Source: Neolewinella maritima (GTDB lineage Bacteria > Bacteroidota > Bacteroidia > Chitinophagales > Saprospiraceae). Taken from it: a DNA stretch of 64,000 nucleotides. Shown piece after piece: positions 1 through 9,644 of the stretch. The notes beneath the pieces were generated by a model. That model was not told the DNA's origin, made no database searches, and worked only from the letters and a program-made list of their open reading frames with translations. The number at the start of each line of letters is the position of its first letter. Position 1 is the stretch's first letter. The position numbers and the translations under genes are program-made. The stretch lies in assembly GCF_923081025.1 (NCBI RefSeq), contig NZ_CAKLPZ010000004.1, forward strand, positions 62,001-126,000, in the 5' to 3' direction.

Positions 1-1097
1 GTACTGCGTACGCGACCGTCGACCGGCAGGCGTGCTGGATGAAATACCAGGCGACGGTTCCGGTTGGGCAGGAAGTTGCGGACCCGGGTAGTGGCTCTGG
101 CCTGGTTGACGGCAACTTCCCCACCGGTCACCACTACCAGGTTACCCTCGAATACCCGGGCACCGGGGGCGATGAGGCGTAGAGGTAAGGTGTACTCAGG
201 CAGCGTGCGCCACGTATTAGTCGCCGGATCGTATTCGGCTACTTTGGCACTTTCGGCACCCTGCCCTCCCAGGGAGTAAATCTTCCCGTTGTAGGCAAAG
301 GTGCTGGGCTCGATGTGCGACTGAACGTACGGGAAGTCAGCCAGCCGCTCCCAGCTATCGGTGTGGGGGTCGTAGGCATGGACGACCCTGAGGTTCTTGC
401 CTTTTTCACAGCCTTGGTGGCCGTGCTGTCCGGCTATCGTGAAGAGCTTACCTCCCAATGTGACGGCGCCGAAGTGATTGCGGGCTTCCGGCATGGGGGA
501 AGTGCCGCTGTAGTCCTGCCACCCGAGATCGGGCCGATCCAGGTCGTAGACCCAGTGATCGGCTACATCGCAGGCCGCTCGTTCGTCGAAGCCTCCTACG
601 TAGTGCAATTTGCGTCCCAGCCGCGCCAGGCCGCCACCGCCGCGACGGGCGGGAAGCGGTGGCCCCGGTTGCCATCGGTCGCGGGGTATGTCGTAGATCC
701 ATACTTCATTCGTCGTTCGGTAGCCGGGGTTGCCCGACCGTCCGCCGAGTAGCCAAACCGTATCGTCCACCAGGGCCACACCGGTGTGGGTGTAGCCCCC
801 AAAGGAGCCGTCGGCACGGCGGGGGATAGGACTTATGGTACGGTAGGTATTGGTTGCCGGGTCGTACTCCTCGTCACGCTCCAGAAAGCGCGTACCCGTA
901 GTGAAGCCGTTGAACAGGTAGTACTTGCCGCGGTACGTGACCAGTTGCCCCTCCGCACGCGGGTACGTGGCTGCACCGATGTTAGTCCAGCGCGGAAAGT
1001 CACCCGCCGCAGACGTTTGGCCGTAGCCTGTGAACGGGAATACTATAATAGCAGACAAGACAAGGTAGATAAATCGTAGCGTAGTGGTTAATGTCAT
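1..1097 (-). CDS. Exported kelch-repeat protein (3' end beyond the window)
   Basis: This frame is open from an ATG at 1097 to the left edge with no stop, giving 365 visible residues. Residues 1-27 form a signal peptide: a short N-region, a hydrophobic core (IYLVLSAIIVFPF) and an end at GYGQ. Kelch-type blades follow, with glycine-pair motifs WLLGGRSG (115-122), HYVGGFDE (165-172), FTIAGQHG (219-226), YSLGGQGAE (274-282) and VVVTGGEV (321-328). Several blades carry the YDP-TNTW or YDP-TDSW signature. Kelch blades build a beta-propeller used for binding or, less often, catalysis. The visible part names no substrate. The missing C-terminus may hold further domains or a T9SS sorting domain. Confidence is high for the gene and fold, none for function. 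Confidence 0.85.
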   Translation of the reverse strand, partial: MTLTTTLRFIYLVLSAIIVFPFTGYGQTSAAGDFPRWTNIGAATYPRAEGQLVTYRGKYYLFNGFTTGTRFLERDEEYDPATNTYRTISPIPRRADGSFGGYTHTGVALVDDTVWLLGGRSGNPGYRTTNEVWIYDIPRDRWQPGPPLPARRGGGGLARLGRKLHYVGGFDERAACDVADHWVYDLDRPDLGWQDYSGTSPMPEARNHFGAVTLGGKLFTIAGQHGHQGCEKGKNLRVVHAYDPHTDSWERLADFPYVQSHIEPSTFAYNGKIYSLGGQGAESAKVAEYDPATNTWRTLPEYTLPLRLIAPGARVFEGNLVVVTGGEVAVNQARATTRVRNFLPNRNRRLVFHPARLPVDGRVRS

Positions 1098-1234
1098 GGG
1101 TCAGAGGTTCGAGGGGACTGATCTACCCTACGGGTATTCAATCCTCCTTCTATAGGTGATTGAGACTGAATTAGTCAAATTTAGCGAATCATGATTATTC
1201 GCCGCATTTGGATCTCACATTTAACATACCATCC

Positions 1235-1242
1235 TATCTTGG
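1235..1242 (+). promoter_or_regulatory. Putative -7 box (TATCTTGG) of acs
   Basis: TATCTTGG matches the Bacteroidota -7 element TAnnTTTG at most positions and ends 20 nt before the acs ATG at 1263. A TTG lies at 1208-1210, but the 24-nt gap is longer than the usual 19-21. The box sits inside the upstream extension of the reading frame, which argues for the start at 1263. Confidence 0.5.
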
Positions 1243-1262
1243 CCTATAACCAGTACCAAGAC

Positions 1263-3179
1263 ATGTCCGAGCCCAGCCTACCCCTGCAGATCACAAGCTT
1301 CCAAGAGTACCAACAGGTATACGATCGCAGCATCGCGGATCCCGAAGCCTTCTGGGCGGAGCAGGCCGAGACCTTTCACTGGCACAAACCGTGGGACCGC
1401 GTACTGGATTGGAACTTCACCGACCCCCGCGTCGAGTGGTTTCAGGGGGGCAGCCTCAACATCACGGAGAACTGCCTGGATCGACACCTCACGACGCGGG
1501 GCGATCAGACGGCCATCCTCTTTGAACCCAACGAGCCGGGAGATCCGGAAGTAAAGCTGTCCTATACCGAACTACACACCGCTGTCTGCCGGGTCAGCAA
1601 CGCACTGCGCGCACTCGGCATCGGTAAGGGCGACCGCGTGTGTTTCTACATGCCCATGGTACCGGAGCTGGCCGTCAGCGTGCTGGCCTGTGCCCGGATC
1701 GGCGCGATTCACTCCGTAGTATTTGCCGGCTTCAGCGCGCAGGCCCTGGCTGACCGGGTCAATGACGCGGATTGCGCTCTGATCATCTGCTCCGACTACA
1801 ACCGCCGGGGGGCTAAGAACATCGCCGTAAAGGATGTGGTAGACGATGCGATCGCACTGGGCTGTCCGAGCGTGCGTCACGTACTGGTACACCGCAATAC
1901 CGGGGAGGCCGTAAAGTGGAATGAGAATCTAGACCGCTGGTACCACGAGGAGGTAGACGGACAGCCTGCCAGCTGCGCCGCCGAGGTGATGCAGGCCGAG
2001 GACGTGCTGTTCATTCTATACACGTCAGGCAGCACCGGCAAACCGAAGGGCGTGGTACATACCTGCGGCGGCTACATGGTGTACACCGCCTTTAGCTTTC
2101 TCAACGTCTTTCAGTATCAGCCGGGCGATGTCTACTGGTGCACGGCCGATATCGGCTGGATCACCGGACACAGTTATATCCTGTACGGTCCGCTGCTGTG
2201 TGGTGCTACCACGCTGATGTTCGAGGGAGTACCCACGTACCCCGACGCCAGTAGGTTCTGGCAAGTTTGCGCCAAACACAAAGTCAATCAGTTTTACACC
2301 GCACCCACCGCGATCCGGGCGCTCATGGCCCGCGGTAATCGCTTCGTGGATGGTCACGACCTGAGCGACCTAAAGGTGATCGGATCAGTCGGTGAGCCCA
2401 TCAACGAAGAGGCCTGGGAGTGGTACCACGAGCACGTCGGAAAGGGTCGGGTACCCATTGTCGATACCTGGTGGCAGACCGAGACCGGTGGCATGATGAT
2501 CTCCGGACTCGGCGGACTGAGCCCCCAGAAGGCCACCTTTGCGGGCTATCCCCTGCCCGGTGTCCAGATGGCGCTGATAGATAAGAACAGCGGCGAAGAA
2601 GTATCGGGGAATCCGGCCAGCGGCTTACTCTGCGTGAAATTTCCCTGGCCAAGTATCCTGCGTACGACCTGGGGGGATCACGAGCGCTGCCGCACCACCT
2701 ACTTCACGACCGTACCGGGCATGTACTTTACCGGAGACGGCGCCCGCCGGGATGCGGACGGGATGTACCGCATTATCGGACGGGTCGATGATGTAATCAA
2801 CGTAAGTGGTCACCGCCTGGGCACCGCCGAAGTCGAGAACGCCATCAACGAGCACGCTCAGGTGGTAGAGTCTGCCGTAGTGGGCTACCCCCACGACATC
2901 AAGGGGCAGGGCATCTATGCCTACGTGATCGTAGCGGACGGCGTACCCGCCGGCGACACCCTACGGGAAGAGATCGTGGCGATGGTACGTCAGGAGATCG
3001 GTCCTATTGCCAAGCCCGACAAGATCCAGTTCGTCGACGAGCTACCCAAGACCCGCTCGGGAAAGATCATGCGCCGCATACTCCGTAAGGTCGCGTCAGG
3101 AGATACCGGAGCGCTGGGAGATACCTCTACCCTACTTAACCCGGAGGCGGTAGAGTCGGTCATTGCAGGAGTCGTGTAG
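1263..3179 (+). CDS. acs: Acetyl-CoA synthetase (AMP-forming)
   Basis: The enzyme activates acetate to acetyl-CoA via acetyl-AMP in the cytosol, feeding the TCA cycle and lipid synthesis. The 638-aa length from ATG 1263 is typical. The in-frame upstream ATG at 1191 would add 24 unconserved residues and would place the promoter box inside the gene. Adenylate-forming motifs appear in order: YTSGSTGKPKG (A3), the DTWWQTETGG region (A5), YFTGDGARRDADG and IGRVDDVINVSGHR (A7-A8), and the C-terminal KTRSGKIMRR, which carries the catalytic lysine (A10). In other bacteria that lysine is acetylated to switch the enzyme off. The gene converges on pruA with 13 bp between stops. Its neighbour feeds proline carbon to glutamate. 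Confidence 0.97.
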   Translation: MSEPSLPLQITSFQEYQQVYDRSIADPEAFWAEQAETFHWHKPWDRVLDWNFTDPRVEWFQGGSLNITENCLDRHLTTRGDQTAILFEPNEPGDPEVKLSYTELHTAVCRVSNALRALGIGKGDRVCFYMPMVPELAVSVLACARIGAIHSVVFAGFSAQALADRVNDADCALIICSDYNRRGAKNIAVKDVVDDAIALGCPSVRHVLVHRNTGEAVKWNENLDRWYHEEVDGQPASCAAEVMQAEDVLFILYTSGSTGKPKGVVHTCGGYMVYTAFSFLNVFQYQPGDVYWCTADIGWITGHSYILYGPLLCGATTLMFEGVPTYPDASRFWQVCAKHKVNQFYTAPTAIRALMARGNRFVDGHDLSDLKVIGSVGEPINEEAWEWYHEHVGKGRVPIVDTWWQTETGGMMISGLGGLSPQKATFAGYPLPGVQMALIDKNSGEEVSGNPASGLLCVKFPWPSILRTTWGDHERCRTTYFTTVPGMYFTGDGARRDADGMYRIIGRVDDVINVSGHRLGTAEVENAINEHAQVVESAVVGYPHDIKGQGIYAYVIVADGVPAGDTLREEIVAMVRQEIGPIAKPDKIQFVDELPKTRSGKIMRRILRKVASGDTGALGDTSTLLNPEAVESVIAGVV

Positions 3180-3192
3180 CCGCCCCGGCCTG

Positions 3193-4821
3193 CTAGTCGA
3201 GAAAGGGGTAGCGGTGGTCGACGGGGGGTGCGAAGTTCTCCTTGATGAGGCGGGGGCTGATCCAGCGTTGCAGATTCAGGGCACTTCCGGCCTTGTCGTT
3301 CGTACCCGATGCGCGGGCACCGCCGAAAGGCTGCTGCCCGACTACGGCTCCGGTCGGCTTATCGTTGATGTAGAAGTTACCGGCGGCGTTGCGCAGCGCC
3401 TTGCTGGCCTGCTCGATGACGTGGCGGTCCGTAGCGAATACTGCTCCGGTAAGGGAGTAGGGAGAGGTACCGTCTACTAGTTCCAGGGTAGCTTCCCAGT
3501 CGGCATCCTCGTACACGTAGATGGTGATGACCGGACCGAACAGTTCCTCTTCCATCGTAGCGGAGTGCGGATCCTTGGTAAGCAGGATCGTAGGCTCGAT
3601 AAAGTAGCCTTCGGACTTATCGTACCCGCCACCAGCGATGACCTCGACCTGGGGGTTTTCCTTGGCCGCGTCGATGTAGCCCGCAATGCGGTCAAAAGCC
3701 CGCTCGTCGATGACGGCGTTAACGAAATTGCCGAACTCCTCCACGGTACCCATCTTCAGGGAGGCGGTCTTTTCGAGGCTCAGGCGTTTGATCTCAGGCC
3801 AGAGGCTGGCGGGTACGTAGGCACGGCTTGCCGCTGAACACTTCTGTCCCTGAAATTCGAAGGCGCCGCGGACGATAGCTACCGCCACCTGCTCCGGGAA
3901 GGCCGAGCCGTGGGCGACAATAAAGTCCTTACCGCCGGTCTCGCCGACAATGCGGGGATAGGTCTTGTAGGTGCTGATGTTCTGTCCGATCTCGCGCCAC
4001 AGCTCCTGGAACACCTTCGTGCTACCCGTGAAATGCAGTCCGGCAAAGTCGGGGTGCTTGAAGACGATGTCTCCTACCTCGGGGCCGTCCGTGTAGATCA
4101 GGTTGATCACACCCTTGGGTAGTCCGGCGGCTTCAAAGAGCTCCATGATGACTACGGCGGAATAGATCTGCGTTTCGGCCGGCTTCCACACTACGGTGTT
4201 GCCACAGAGGGCCGGGGCGGCGGGCAGGTTACCTGCGATACTCGTGAAGTTGAAGGGCGTGATGGCCAGGATAAAGCCTTCCAGCGCGCGGTACTCCAGG
4301 CGGTTCCAGATCCCGGGGGGAGAGTGCAGGGGCTGCTCGCGGTAGATCTCCTGTAGGAAGTAGGCATTGAAGCGGAAAAAATCGCACAGCTCAGCCACCG
4401 CGTCGATCTCTGACTGGTAGGCGTTCTTGCTTTGTCCCAGCATAGTGGCTGCATTCATCCGGGCGCGGAACGGGCCGGCCAGCAGATCAGCGGCGCGCAT
4501 GAATACGGCGGCACGTTGCTGCCACGGCAGGGCCTCCCAGCTGGGCTTGGCCGTCAGGGCGGCATCGATGGCACGGTGTACGTGCTCCTGTGTGCCCCGG
4601 AAGAAATGACCGAGCTCGAAGCTGGTCTCGTGGGGAGGATGCACCGTGACCCGCTCGCCCTCCGTAATGCGCTCGCCGTTGATGAAGGCAGGAAGTTCCT
4701 GAGCATTCGCCTTAGCGTCCTTCAGGGCCTGCTGCAAGTCCCTGCGTTCTGCGCTACCGGGGGCGTAGCTGAGCACGGGTTCATTGTACGGAATGGCGAT
4801 GTTAAAGATGGCGTCGGACAT
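3193..4821 (-). CDS. pruA: L-glutamate gamma-semialdehyde (P5C) dehydrogenase
   Basis: An NAD-dependent aldehyde dehydrogenase that oxidises glutamate semialdehyde (from P5C) to glutamate, the second step of proline catabolism. It has 542 aa from ATG 4821, the size of the single-domain ALDH4A1 type rather than the long PutA fusion. The catalytic Cys is in GQKCSAASRA (C328) and the conserved Glu is in VGETGGKD (E294). TPFNFTS and FTGSTKVF are the expected NAD-binding and substrate loop segments. The frame runs upstream to a TTG at 4869, but a TACCTTCG promoter box (4857-4864) lies there, so ATG 4821 is preferred. No proline dehydrogenase gene is visible in the window. Confidence 0.96.
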   Translation of the reverse strand: MSDAIFNIAIPYNEPVLSYAPGSAERRDLQQALKDAKANAQELPAFINGERITEGERVTVHPPHETSFELGHFFRGTQEHVHRAIDAALTAKPSWEALPWQQRAAVFMRAADLLAGPFRARMNAATMLGQSKNAYQSEIDAVAELCDFFRFNAYFLQEIYREQPLHSPPGIWNRLEYRALEGFILAITPFNFTSIAGNLPAAPALCGNTVVWKPAETQIYSAVVIMELFEAAGLPKGVINLIYTDGPEVGDIVFKHPDFAGLHFTGSTKVFQELWREIGQNISTYKTYPRIVGETGGKDFIVAHGSAFPEQVAVAIVRGAFEFQGQKCSAASRAYVPASLWPEIKRLSLEKTASLKMGTVEEFGNFVNAVIDERAFDRIAGYIDAAKENPQVEVIAGGGYDKSEGYFIEPTILLTKDPHSATMEEELFGPVITIYVYEDADWEATLELVDGTSPYSLTGAVFATDRHVIEQASKALRNAAGNFYINDKPTGAVVGQQPFGGARASGTNDKAGSALNLQRWISPRLIKENFAPPVDHRYPFLD

Positions 4822-4856
4822 GGTGGATTGGCTAGGGTAAACAGAATCTTGAGCCG

Positions 4857-4864
4857 CGAAGGTA
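4857..4864 (-). promoter_or_regulatory. Putative -7 box (TACCTTCG) of pruA
   Basis: On the minus strand TACCTTCG lies just after the stop of the upstream M14 peptidase gene and 35 nt before the pruA ATG. It suggests that pruA has its own promoter and is not only read through from the peptidase gene. Confidence 0.45.
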
Positions 4865-4870
4865 GCCAAC

Positions 4871-6103
4871 CTACTTTTTGCGGGCCGGTACTGCGTCCGT
4901 CACCCGTTCCAGGGCTACCCGCACGTACCGCCGCTGCTTGTTTTCCAGACTCACGATCAGGGTGCGTTTACGGTAGCCCGGCGCACTGACCTGCAGGCGG
5001 TAGGTGCCGGGTGCGAGGTAGCGATAGAAATCACCGGACTGCAGACTACTGTACACCGAGGACTGCATTTCGTCGTGACCCGGTATGGTGATGTGCGCCC
5101 GGACGGGCCGTCCGGTGAGCCGATCCGTGACCATGCCATGGATGCCATACGTGGCCTCGAGTAAGTAGCCCAGCAAAGCACCACGCAGGGAAGTCCAAAG
5201 CAAGGGTAGTTCCTTCGCGGGCAGTCGCTTAGCCGTAGTGATCTCTACCGTTGCTTCGCGCGTACGGTGGTAATAGTTCATATAGTCCTGCCGGGAGCCG
5301 GCGATGGGGTACCAGTCGTGGCCATTGGTGACGCCATTACTCCGGTCCTTGAAGTAGGTACCGTCGGGACTATCGTGCTGCGCGCGCTGGGCGAACTCGC
5401 GGCTCACCTTACGCCACCAATCGGTATCCGGATGCCGGGTGCGAAAGGTATCCCAGGGGTAGTTGAACAGCTCGGCCCCGCCGTGAAAGTTGATCGCCAG
5501 GTCGAAGGCGCGCTGCTCGGCCGCACGCATAAAGATGCGGGTTTCGGCCTGGTGCACGTTGCCGTCCGGGTAGCGGCCGTCGTCGGGATCGGGGTAGTTG
5601 CGATTCAGGTCCACGCCGTTGGCGTTGCCGCGGCGGGCACCGGCCAGGGTGTGGTTGCCGCCGGCAAACGCTCCGTCGGGGTTGGCCAGGGGATTGATGT
5701 ATACAATGGCCTGCCGCAGTAAGTCGTGCTCGTCATTGCGCAGCAGGTCTTCCGCCAGGCGCAGCAGTACCCAGTAGCCGGCCAGTTCATCGCCATGCAT
5801 CGCCGCGGTACACAGCACCCGCGGCCGCGGCCAGTCAGTGTGAATGCCCTGCGTGAGGCGCAGCGTCAGGATGCGACGACCGGAGGACAGTGTGCCCCAG
5901 ACCTCTACGCGGCAGCGATCGGGGTAGCGGCGGGCCAGCTCGAACAACAGGTCTTCGTAGGCACCGTACGTCGGATAAGCAGCCTCGGGAACGATCCGAC
6001 CACGTGTGGGGGGCCGCTGATCGTACGTCTGTAGTGCATCCTGGGCGCCCACCGGGCCGGGCCCGCTGACCCATATGATGACTAGCATGACGATCCACTT
6101 CAC
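4871..6103 (-). CDS. Secreted M14 zinc carboxypeptidase
   Basis: A metallocarboxypeptidase that removes C-terminal residues from peptides, expected in the periplasm or outside the cell. I start it at GTG 6103, which gives MKWIVMLVIIWVSGPGPVGAQ, a plausible signal peptide. The frame also extends to a TTG at 6130, and an ATG lies at 6088. Counting from the GTG, the zinc ligands are H103 and E106 (MHGDE) and H207 (NFHGG), DLNRNYP carries the substrate-binding Asn-Arg, and E287 (ATVEITT) is the general base. The last ~80 residues form a carboxypeptidase-regulatory, transthyretin-like domain (GMVTDRLTGRPV ... APGTYRLQVSAPGY). A TACCTTAC box ends exactly 4 nt before the GTG. Confidence 0.92.
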   Translation of the reverse strand: MKWIVMLVIIWVSGPGPVGAQDALQTYDQRPPTRGRIVPEAAYPTYGAYEDLLFELARRYPDRCRVEVWGTLSSGRRILTLRLTQGIHTDWPRPRVLCTAAMHGDELAGYWVLLRLAEDLLRNDEHDLLRQAIVYINPLANPDGAFAGGNHTLAGARRGNANGVDLNRNYPDPDDGRYPDGNVHQAETRIFMRAAEQRAFDLAINFHGGAELFNYPWDTFRTRHPDTDWWRKVSREFAQRAQHDSPDGTYFKDRSNGVTNGHDWYPIAGSRQDYMNYYHRTREATVEITTAKRLPAKELPLLWTSLRGALLGYLLEATYGIHGMVTDRLTGRPVRAHITIPGHDEMQSSVYSSLQSGDFYRYLAPGTYRLQVSAPGYRKRTLIVSLENKQRRYVRVALERVTDAVPARKK

Positions 6104-6107
6104 AACC

Positions 6108-6115
6108 GTAAGGTA
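6108..6115 (-). promoter_or_regulatory. Putative -7 box (TACCTTAC) 4 nt from the peptidase start
   Basis: On the minus strand TACCTTAC is followed by GGTT and then the GTG at 6103. The 4-nt spacing would put the transcription start at the start codon, predicting a leaderless mRNA. It also decides between the TTG, GTG and ATG starts. Confidence 0.55.
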
Positions 6116-6184
6116 CCACCGGAACCACAAATTGTTTAAGGATGGGGCCTACGGGGCAATGCTACGGACTAAGTCCGCAGATGT

Positions 6185-6192
6185 TACCTTAA
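6185..6192 (+). promoter_or_regulatory. Putative -7 box (TACCTTAA) of the symporter
   Basis: TACCTTAA ends 21 nt before the symporter ATG at 6214. It is divergent to the peptidase box at 6108-6115. I see no TTG at the usual -33 distance. Confidence 0.45.
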
Positions 6193-6213
6193 CCGCCCTT
6201 ACCCCCGTCACCC

Positions 6214-8013
6214 ATGCAGCTTACCTCCCTGGACTGGATCATTGTTTTTGCCTTTTTTGCCATCACCCTCGGGATCGGCCTGTGGGCCAGCCGGGATTCC
6301 GGCAAGTCGACCAGCGAGTTTTTTCTGTCGGGCCGTAACATGCCCTGGTGGCTGCTGGGCGTATCGATGGTGGCTACCACCTTTTCAGCCGATACCCCTA
6401 ACCTGGTCACGGATATTGTACGCAAGCAGGGGGTAGCCGGTAACTGGGCTTGGTGGGCCTTCCTGCTTACGGGGATGCTGACGGTGTTCGTGTACGCCAG
6501 ATTGTGGCGGCGCTCGGGGGTGCTTACCGATCTGGAGTTCTACGAGCTCCGGTACGCGGGAGCTCCGGCCCGCTTCCTGCGGCAGTTCCGGGCGATCTAT
6601 CTGGGGGTGTTCTTTAACGTGATGATCATGGCTACGGTCTGTCTGGCAGGCATTAAGATCGCCGGCGTACTGCTGGATATCGATCCGGTCACTACGGTGG
6701 TGATGGTCTCGGTAGTTACCGTAATCTATTCCGCGCTCGGCGGACTCAAGGGGGTGATCCTGACCGACTTCGTGCAGTTCATCTTCGCCATGGTGGGGGC
6801 GATCTGGGCGGCCTACGTGATCGTCAACCTGCCTGAAGTAGGCGGGCTGGACGAGCTGTTCGCGCATGCGGAGGTCAGCGAGCGGCTGGATCTACTGCCC
6901 GACTTTACCAACCCCGAGATGTACGTTCCGCTATTTGTGGTCCCCATTGCAGTGCAGTGGTGGAGTGTCTGGTACCCCGGGGCCGAGCCCGGCGGCGGCG
7001 GCTACGTGGCCCAACGCATGCTGGCGGCAAAGGGAGAGAATCATGCGGTAGGGGCTACCCTACTATTCAATGTGTTCCACTACGCGCTGCGGCCCTGGCC
7101 GTGGATCCTGATCGCGCTCTGCTCGATTGTAGTGTTTCCCGACCTAGACAGTATTGCAGCGGCATTCCCGAACGTAGCCAAGAAGGTGATCAACGACGAC
7201 CTGGCCTACCCCGCTATGCTGAGCTACCTGCCCACCGGCCTGCTGGGCCTGGTGATCGCCTCCCTGATCGCCGCGCTGATGTCTACCCTATCTACCCACC
7301 TCAACTGGGGATCGAGCTACGTGGTGCACGACTGGTACCACCGCTTCATCGATCCCGAGGCGAGTGAGGACCGGTTGGTGCTCATCGGCCGCATCAGCAC
7401 CGTCGTACTGATGGTGCTGGCGGCGTTCTTTGCGCTGGCGCTGTCCAATGCCCTGCAGGCCTTCAATATCCTGCTGCAGATCGGAGCCGGTACCGGACTG
7501 ATCTTCATCCTCCGCTGGTTCTGGTGGCGCATCAATGCCTATACGGAGATCGCGGGCATGTTCGTGAGCTTCGTCGTGGCGCTCTTTCTGGAGTTCGGCT
7601 GGGATGATCTAGGGCTGCCCGCTCTGCTGGATTACCAGAAACTTTTACTGGGGATCGGACTCACTACCGTCGGATGGCTCGCGGCCACCTTCGCGACCCG
7701 CCCCACCGATATAGCCACCTTACAGAACTTTTATACTACTACACGGCCGGGCGGACCGGGCTGGAAACCGGTGGTCACTACCCTACCGCAACCCATTAGC
7801 ACCGGGCACGACGGGCAACTGCCGCTGCGTATCCTGGCGATGCTGGTCGGTGCGATCGCGATCTACTCCCTGCTCTTCGCTACCGGCTTCTACCTGTATG
7901 GTGAGTGGACCAATGCGATCACGGCCGGCGTAGTCGCCGCCGCCGGTATCGGTGGTTTGCTGCTGATCTGGAACAATCTTAATCCATCTCCTCCCGCCGG
8001 CCGGACTCCGTAG
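6214..8013 (+). CDS. Sodium:solute symporter (SSS family)
   Basis: An inner-membrane transporter of 599 aa that should couple inward Na+ flow to solute uptake. It has about 14 hydrophobic helices beginning with LDWIIVFAFFAITLGIGLWA. SSS hallmarks are visible: the GRNMPWWLLGVSMVATTFSA segment near residues 40-60, YSALGGLKGVILTDFVQF, and a later AALMSTLSTHLNWGSSYVV. The C-terminal ~90 residues contain a soluble stretch and two final helices. The substrate cannot be read from sequence. A sugar is possible given the adjacent trehalase, but that gene runs the other way. The last 35 bp overlap the trehalase gene tail to tail. Confidence 0.92.
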   Translation: MQLTSLDWIIVFAFFAITLGIGLWASRDSGKSTSEFFLSGRNMPWWLLGVSMVATTFSADTPNLVTDIVRKQGVAGNWAWWAFLLTGMLTVFVYARLWRRSGVLTDLEFYELRYAGAPARFLRQFRAIYLGVFFNVMIMATVCLAGIKIAGVLLDIDPVTTVVMVSVVTVIYSALGGLKGVILTDFVQFIFAMVGAIWAAYVIVNLPEVGGLDELFAHAEVSERLDLLPDFTNPEMYVPLFVVPIAVQWWSVWYPGAEPGGGGYVAQRMLAAKGENHAVGATLLFNVFHYALRPWPWILIALCSIVVFPDLDSIAAAFPNVAKKVINDDLAYPAMLSYLPTGLLGLVIASLIAALMSTLSTHLNWGSSYVVHDWYHRFIDPEASEDRLVLIGRISTVVLMVLAAFFALALSNALQAFNILLQIGAGTGLIFILRWFWWRINAYTEIAGMFVSFVVALFLEFGWDDLGLPALLDYQKLLLGIGLTTVGWLAATFATRPTDIATLQNFYTTTRPGGPGWKPVVTTLPQPISTGHDGQLPLRILAMLVGAIAIYSLLFATGFYLYGEWTNAITAGVVAAAGIGGLLLIWNNLNPSPPAGRTP

Positions 8014-9628
8014 CCATCGGCAGGTACACCCCATTACTCCAGCCGAAGCCGTCCTGCACGGGGTACTCTCCACCGCCGGCCTCTAGGGTGATGTCCTCGA
8101 CGTTATACTTCTCGACCATCTTGTCTACGTTCGCGTAGACCCGCTCGTTGTTGTCCATCCAGCGGCTACGGATCGTTTGGGCCAGGGCATCGTGGCCATA
8201 GTCGCGCAGTCCGGCATAAGCCATCCACTGCAGTGGGGGCCAGCCGTTGGGGGCATCCCACTGCTGTCCGGTGGCCTTTAGGCTGGTGCGTAATCCACCG
8301 GGGGCAAGGAAGTCCGTCTCGATGCGGCGGGCTACGGCGGCGGCGCGGTCGTCCGGTGCGGCGCCCACGAACAGGGGGTATACACCCGCGAGTGTGAGGT
8401 AGCCGGTGTGCTGGCCGCTGGTCCAGTTCAGGTCTTCGTACCACTTGGTCGCGTCGCTGTAGAGGTATGCATTGATGGCCGCACGCCGGCGTTCGGCGCG
8501 GCGGGTCCAGGCCTCCTTTTCCGGGATCAGTTCGGTGTGCTCGGCGATCAGGGTTTCGAGTTTGTACAGCAGCGCATTCAGATCCGGTGGAATAATGTCG
8601 GTGGTGATGATGGTTGCGATATTCGTCCCGTCAGCAAACCAGCGGGCGGAAAAATCCCAGCCTGATTCTGCCCCGCTACGCAGGTGGCGGGCCACGAGCT
8701 GACTATCGCGGCCGCTCTCGCGGATGGTGAGCACATCCTCCCGGTAGCTCTCCGCCCGCGGCCGGTCGCCGGCATCGTAATAGCGATTGAGTACGGTGGA
8801 ATCGGCCAGCCAGACCACGTGCTCTACGGCGCGATTGTTGCTGCTGACCTCCGCTTCCCCCTGCATCCAAAATGCGTGCTCGGCCTCTAGTTGTGGCATA
8901 AATTCCGTGTACACCGCCTCACCTTCAAGACCGGCCAGCACCTCGACCATGAGACCGAAGAAGGGCGGCTGGGACCGTGTGAGGTAGTACGTCCGGTTGC
9001 CGTTGGGGATGAAGCCTAGCTCGTCGATCTGGTAGGCGAAGTTGGTGACCATGGAGCGGACCAGACCATCCCGGCCGGCAGCCGCCAGGCCCAGCAGGGT
9101 GAAGTAGCTGTCCCAGTAGTACACTTCACGGAAGCGGCCACCCGGCACCACGTAGTCTTCCGGCAACACGATGAGGCTACCGGCGCTGCCCTCGTCGCTA
9201 CCCGCCTGCCGGGTCAGTACCGGCCAGAGGGTGTTGATGTGGTCCGTGATGCTGCGCTCGCCGTTGGTCGTGAAGCCGCTGTCGGGGCTGGCGGGCGGGT
9301 CGAAGTAGCGTTCCACAAAGGTCTGCAGATCAAAGTTTTCCGACCGCCGTTCTTCCTCGTAGGCGGCCATGATCGCGGCGGCCGATTGTTTCGGGATCAT
9401 ATCCACGAACGTCTTCCCATCGGCAAACACCTGCTCCATCTGCACGGTGCGAAACAACGCACCGAATAGCTCGTCGGGTGCCTGCGGCCGCTCTGCGTCG
9501 AGGGAGTCGGTGACCACCCGCACGGTCTGGGCCGTGCTGGCGTCCGTCGGCCGGCTCTGCGGATCACGGTCGGCGTTGCAGCTGTAGGTCAGTACAAGGA
9601 GGGCGAGGGCGTAAAGTAGACGTAGCAT
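7979..9628 (-). CDS. Trehalase lipoprotein (GH37)
   Basis: Hydrolyses alpha,alpha-trehalose to two glucoses. It has 549 aa starting at ATG 9628. Residues 1-17 form a lipoprotein signal ending in LTYSC with C17 the lipidated residue, so it should be membrane-anchored and exported. Both GH37 signatures are present: PGGRFREVYYWDSYFT and QWDAPNGWPPLQWMA. The inverting catalytic pair is expected in SGWDFSARW (Asp) and in the Glu-rich EAGGGEYPVQDGFGW near the C-terminus. The region after C17 is a Ser/Thr/Asp linker. It overlaps the symporter by 35 bp at the 3' ends and is divergent from the heparinase-like gene. Confidence 0.95.
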   Translation of the reverse strand: MLRLLYALALLVLTYSCNADRDPQSRPTDASTAQTVRVVTDSLDAERPQAPDELFGALFRTVQMEQVFADGKTFVDMIPKQSAAAIMAAYEEERRSENFDLQTFVERYFDPPASPDSGFTTNGERSITDHINTLWPVLTRQAGSDEGSAGSLIVLPEDYVVPGGRFREVYYWDSYFTLLGLAAAGRDGLVRSMVTNFAYQIDELGFIPNGNRTYYLTRSQPPFFGLMVEVLAGLEGEAVYTEFMPQLEAEHAFWMQGEAEVSSNNRAVEHVVWLADSTVLNRYYDAGDRPRAESYREDVLTIRESGRDSQLVARHLRSGAESGWDFSARWFADGTNIATIITTDIIPPDLNALLYKLETLIAEHTELIPEKEAWTRRAERRRAAINAYLYSDATKWYEDLNWTSGQHTGYLTLAGVYPLFVGAAPDDRAAAVARRIETDFLAPGGLRTSLKATGQQWDAPNGWPPLQWMAYAGLRDYGHDALAQTIRSRWMDNNERVYANVDKMVEKYNVEDITLEAGGGEYPVQDGFGWSNGVYLPMATESGRREEMD

Positions 9629-9644
9629 AGCGTGTGTTGGCCGG

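Noticed and set aside
315-752. 145-codon plus-strand frame near the left edge
   Set aside because: The minus strand here encodes a continuous kelch protein with a signal peptide and repeated blades, so this is its shadow.
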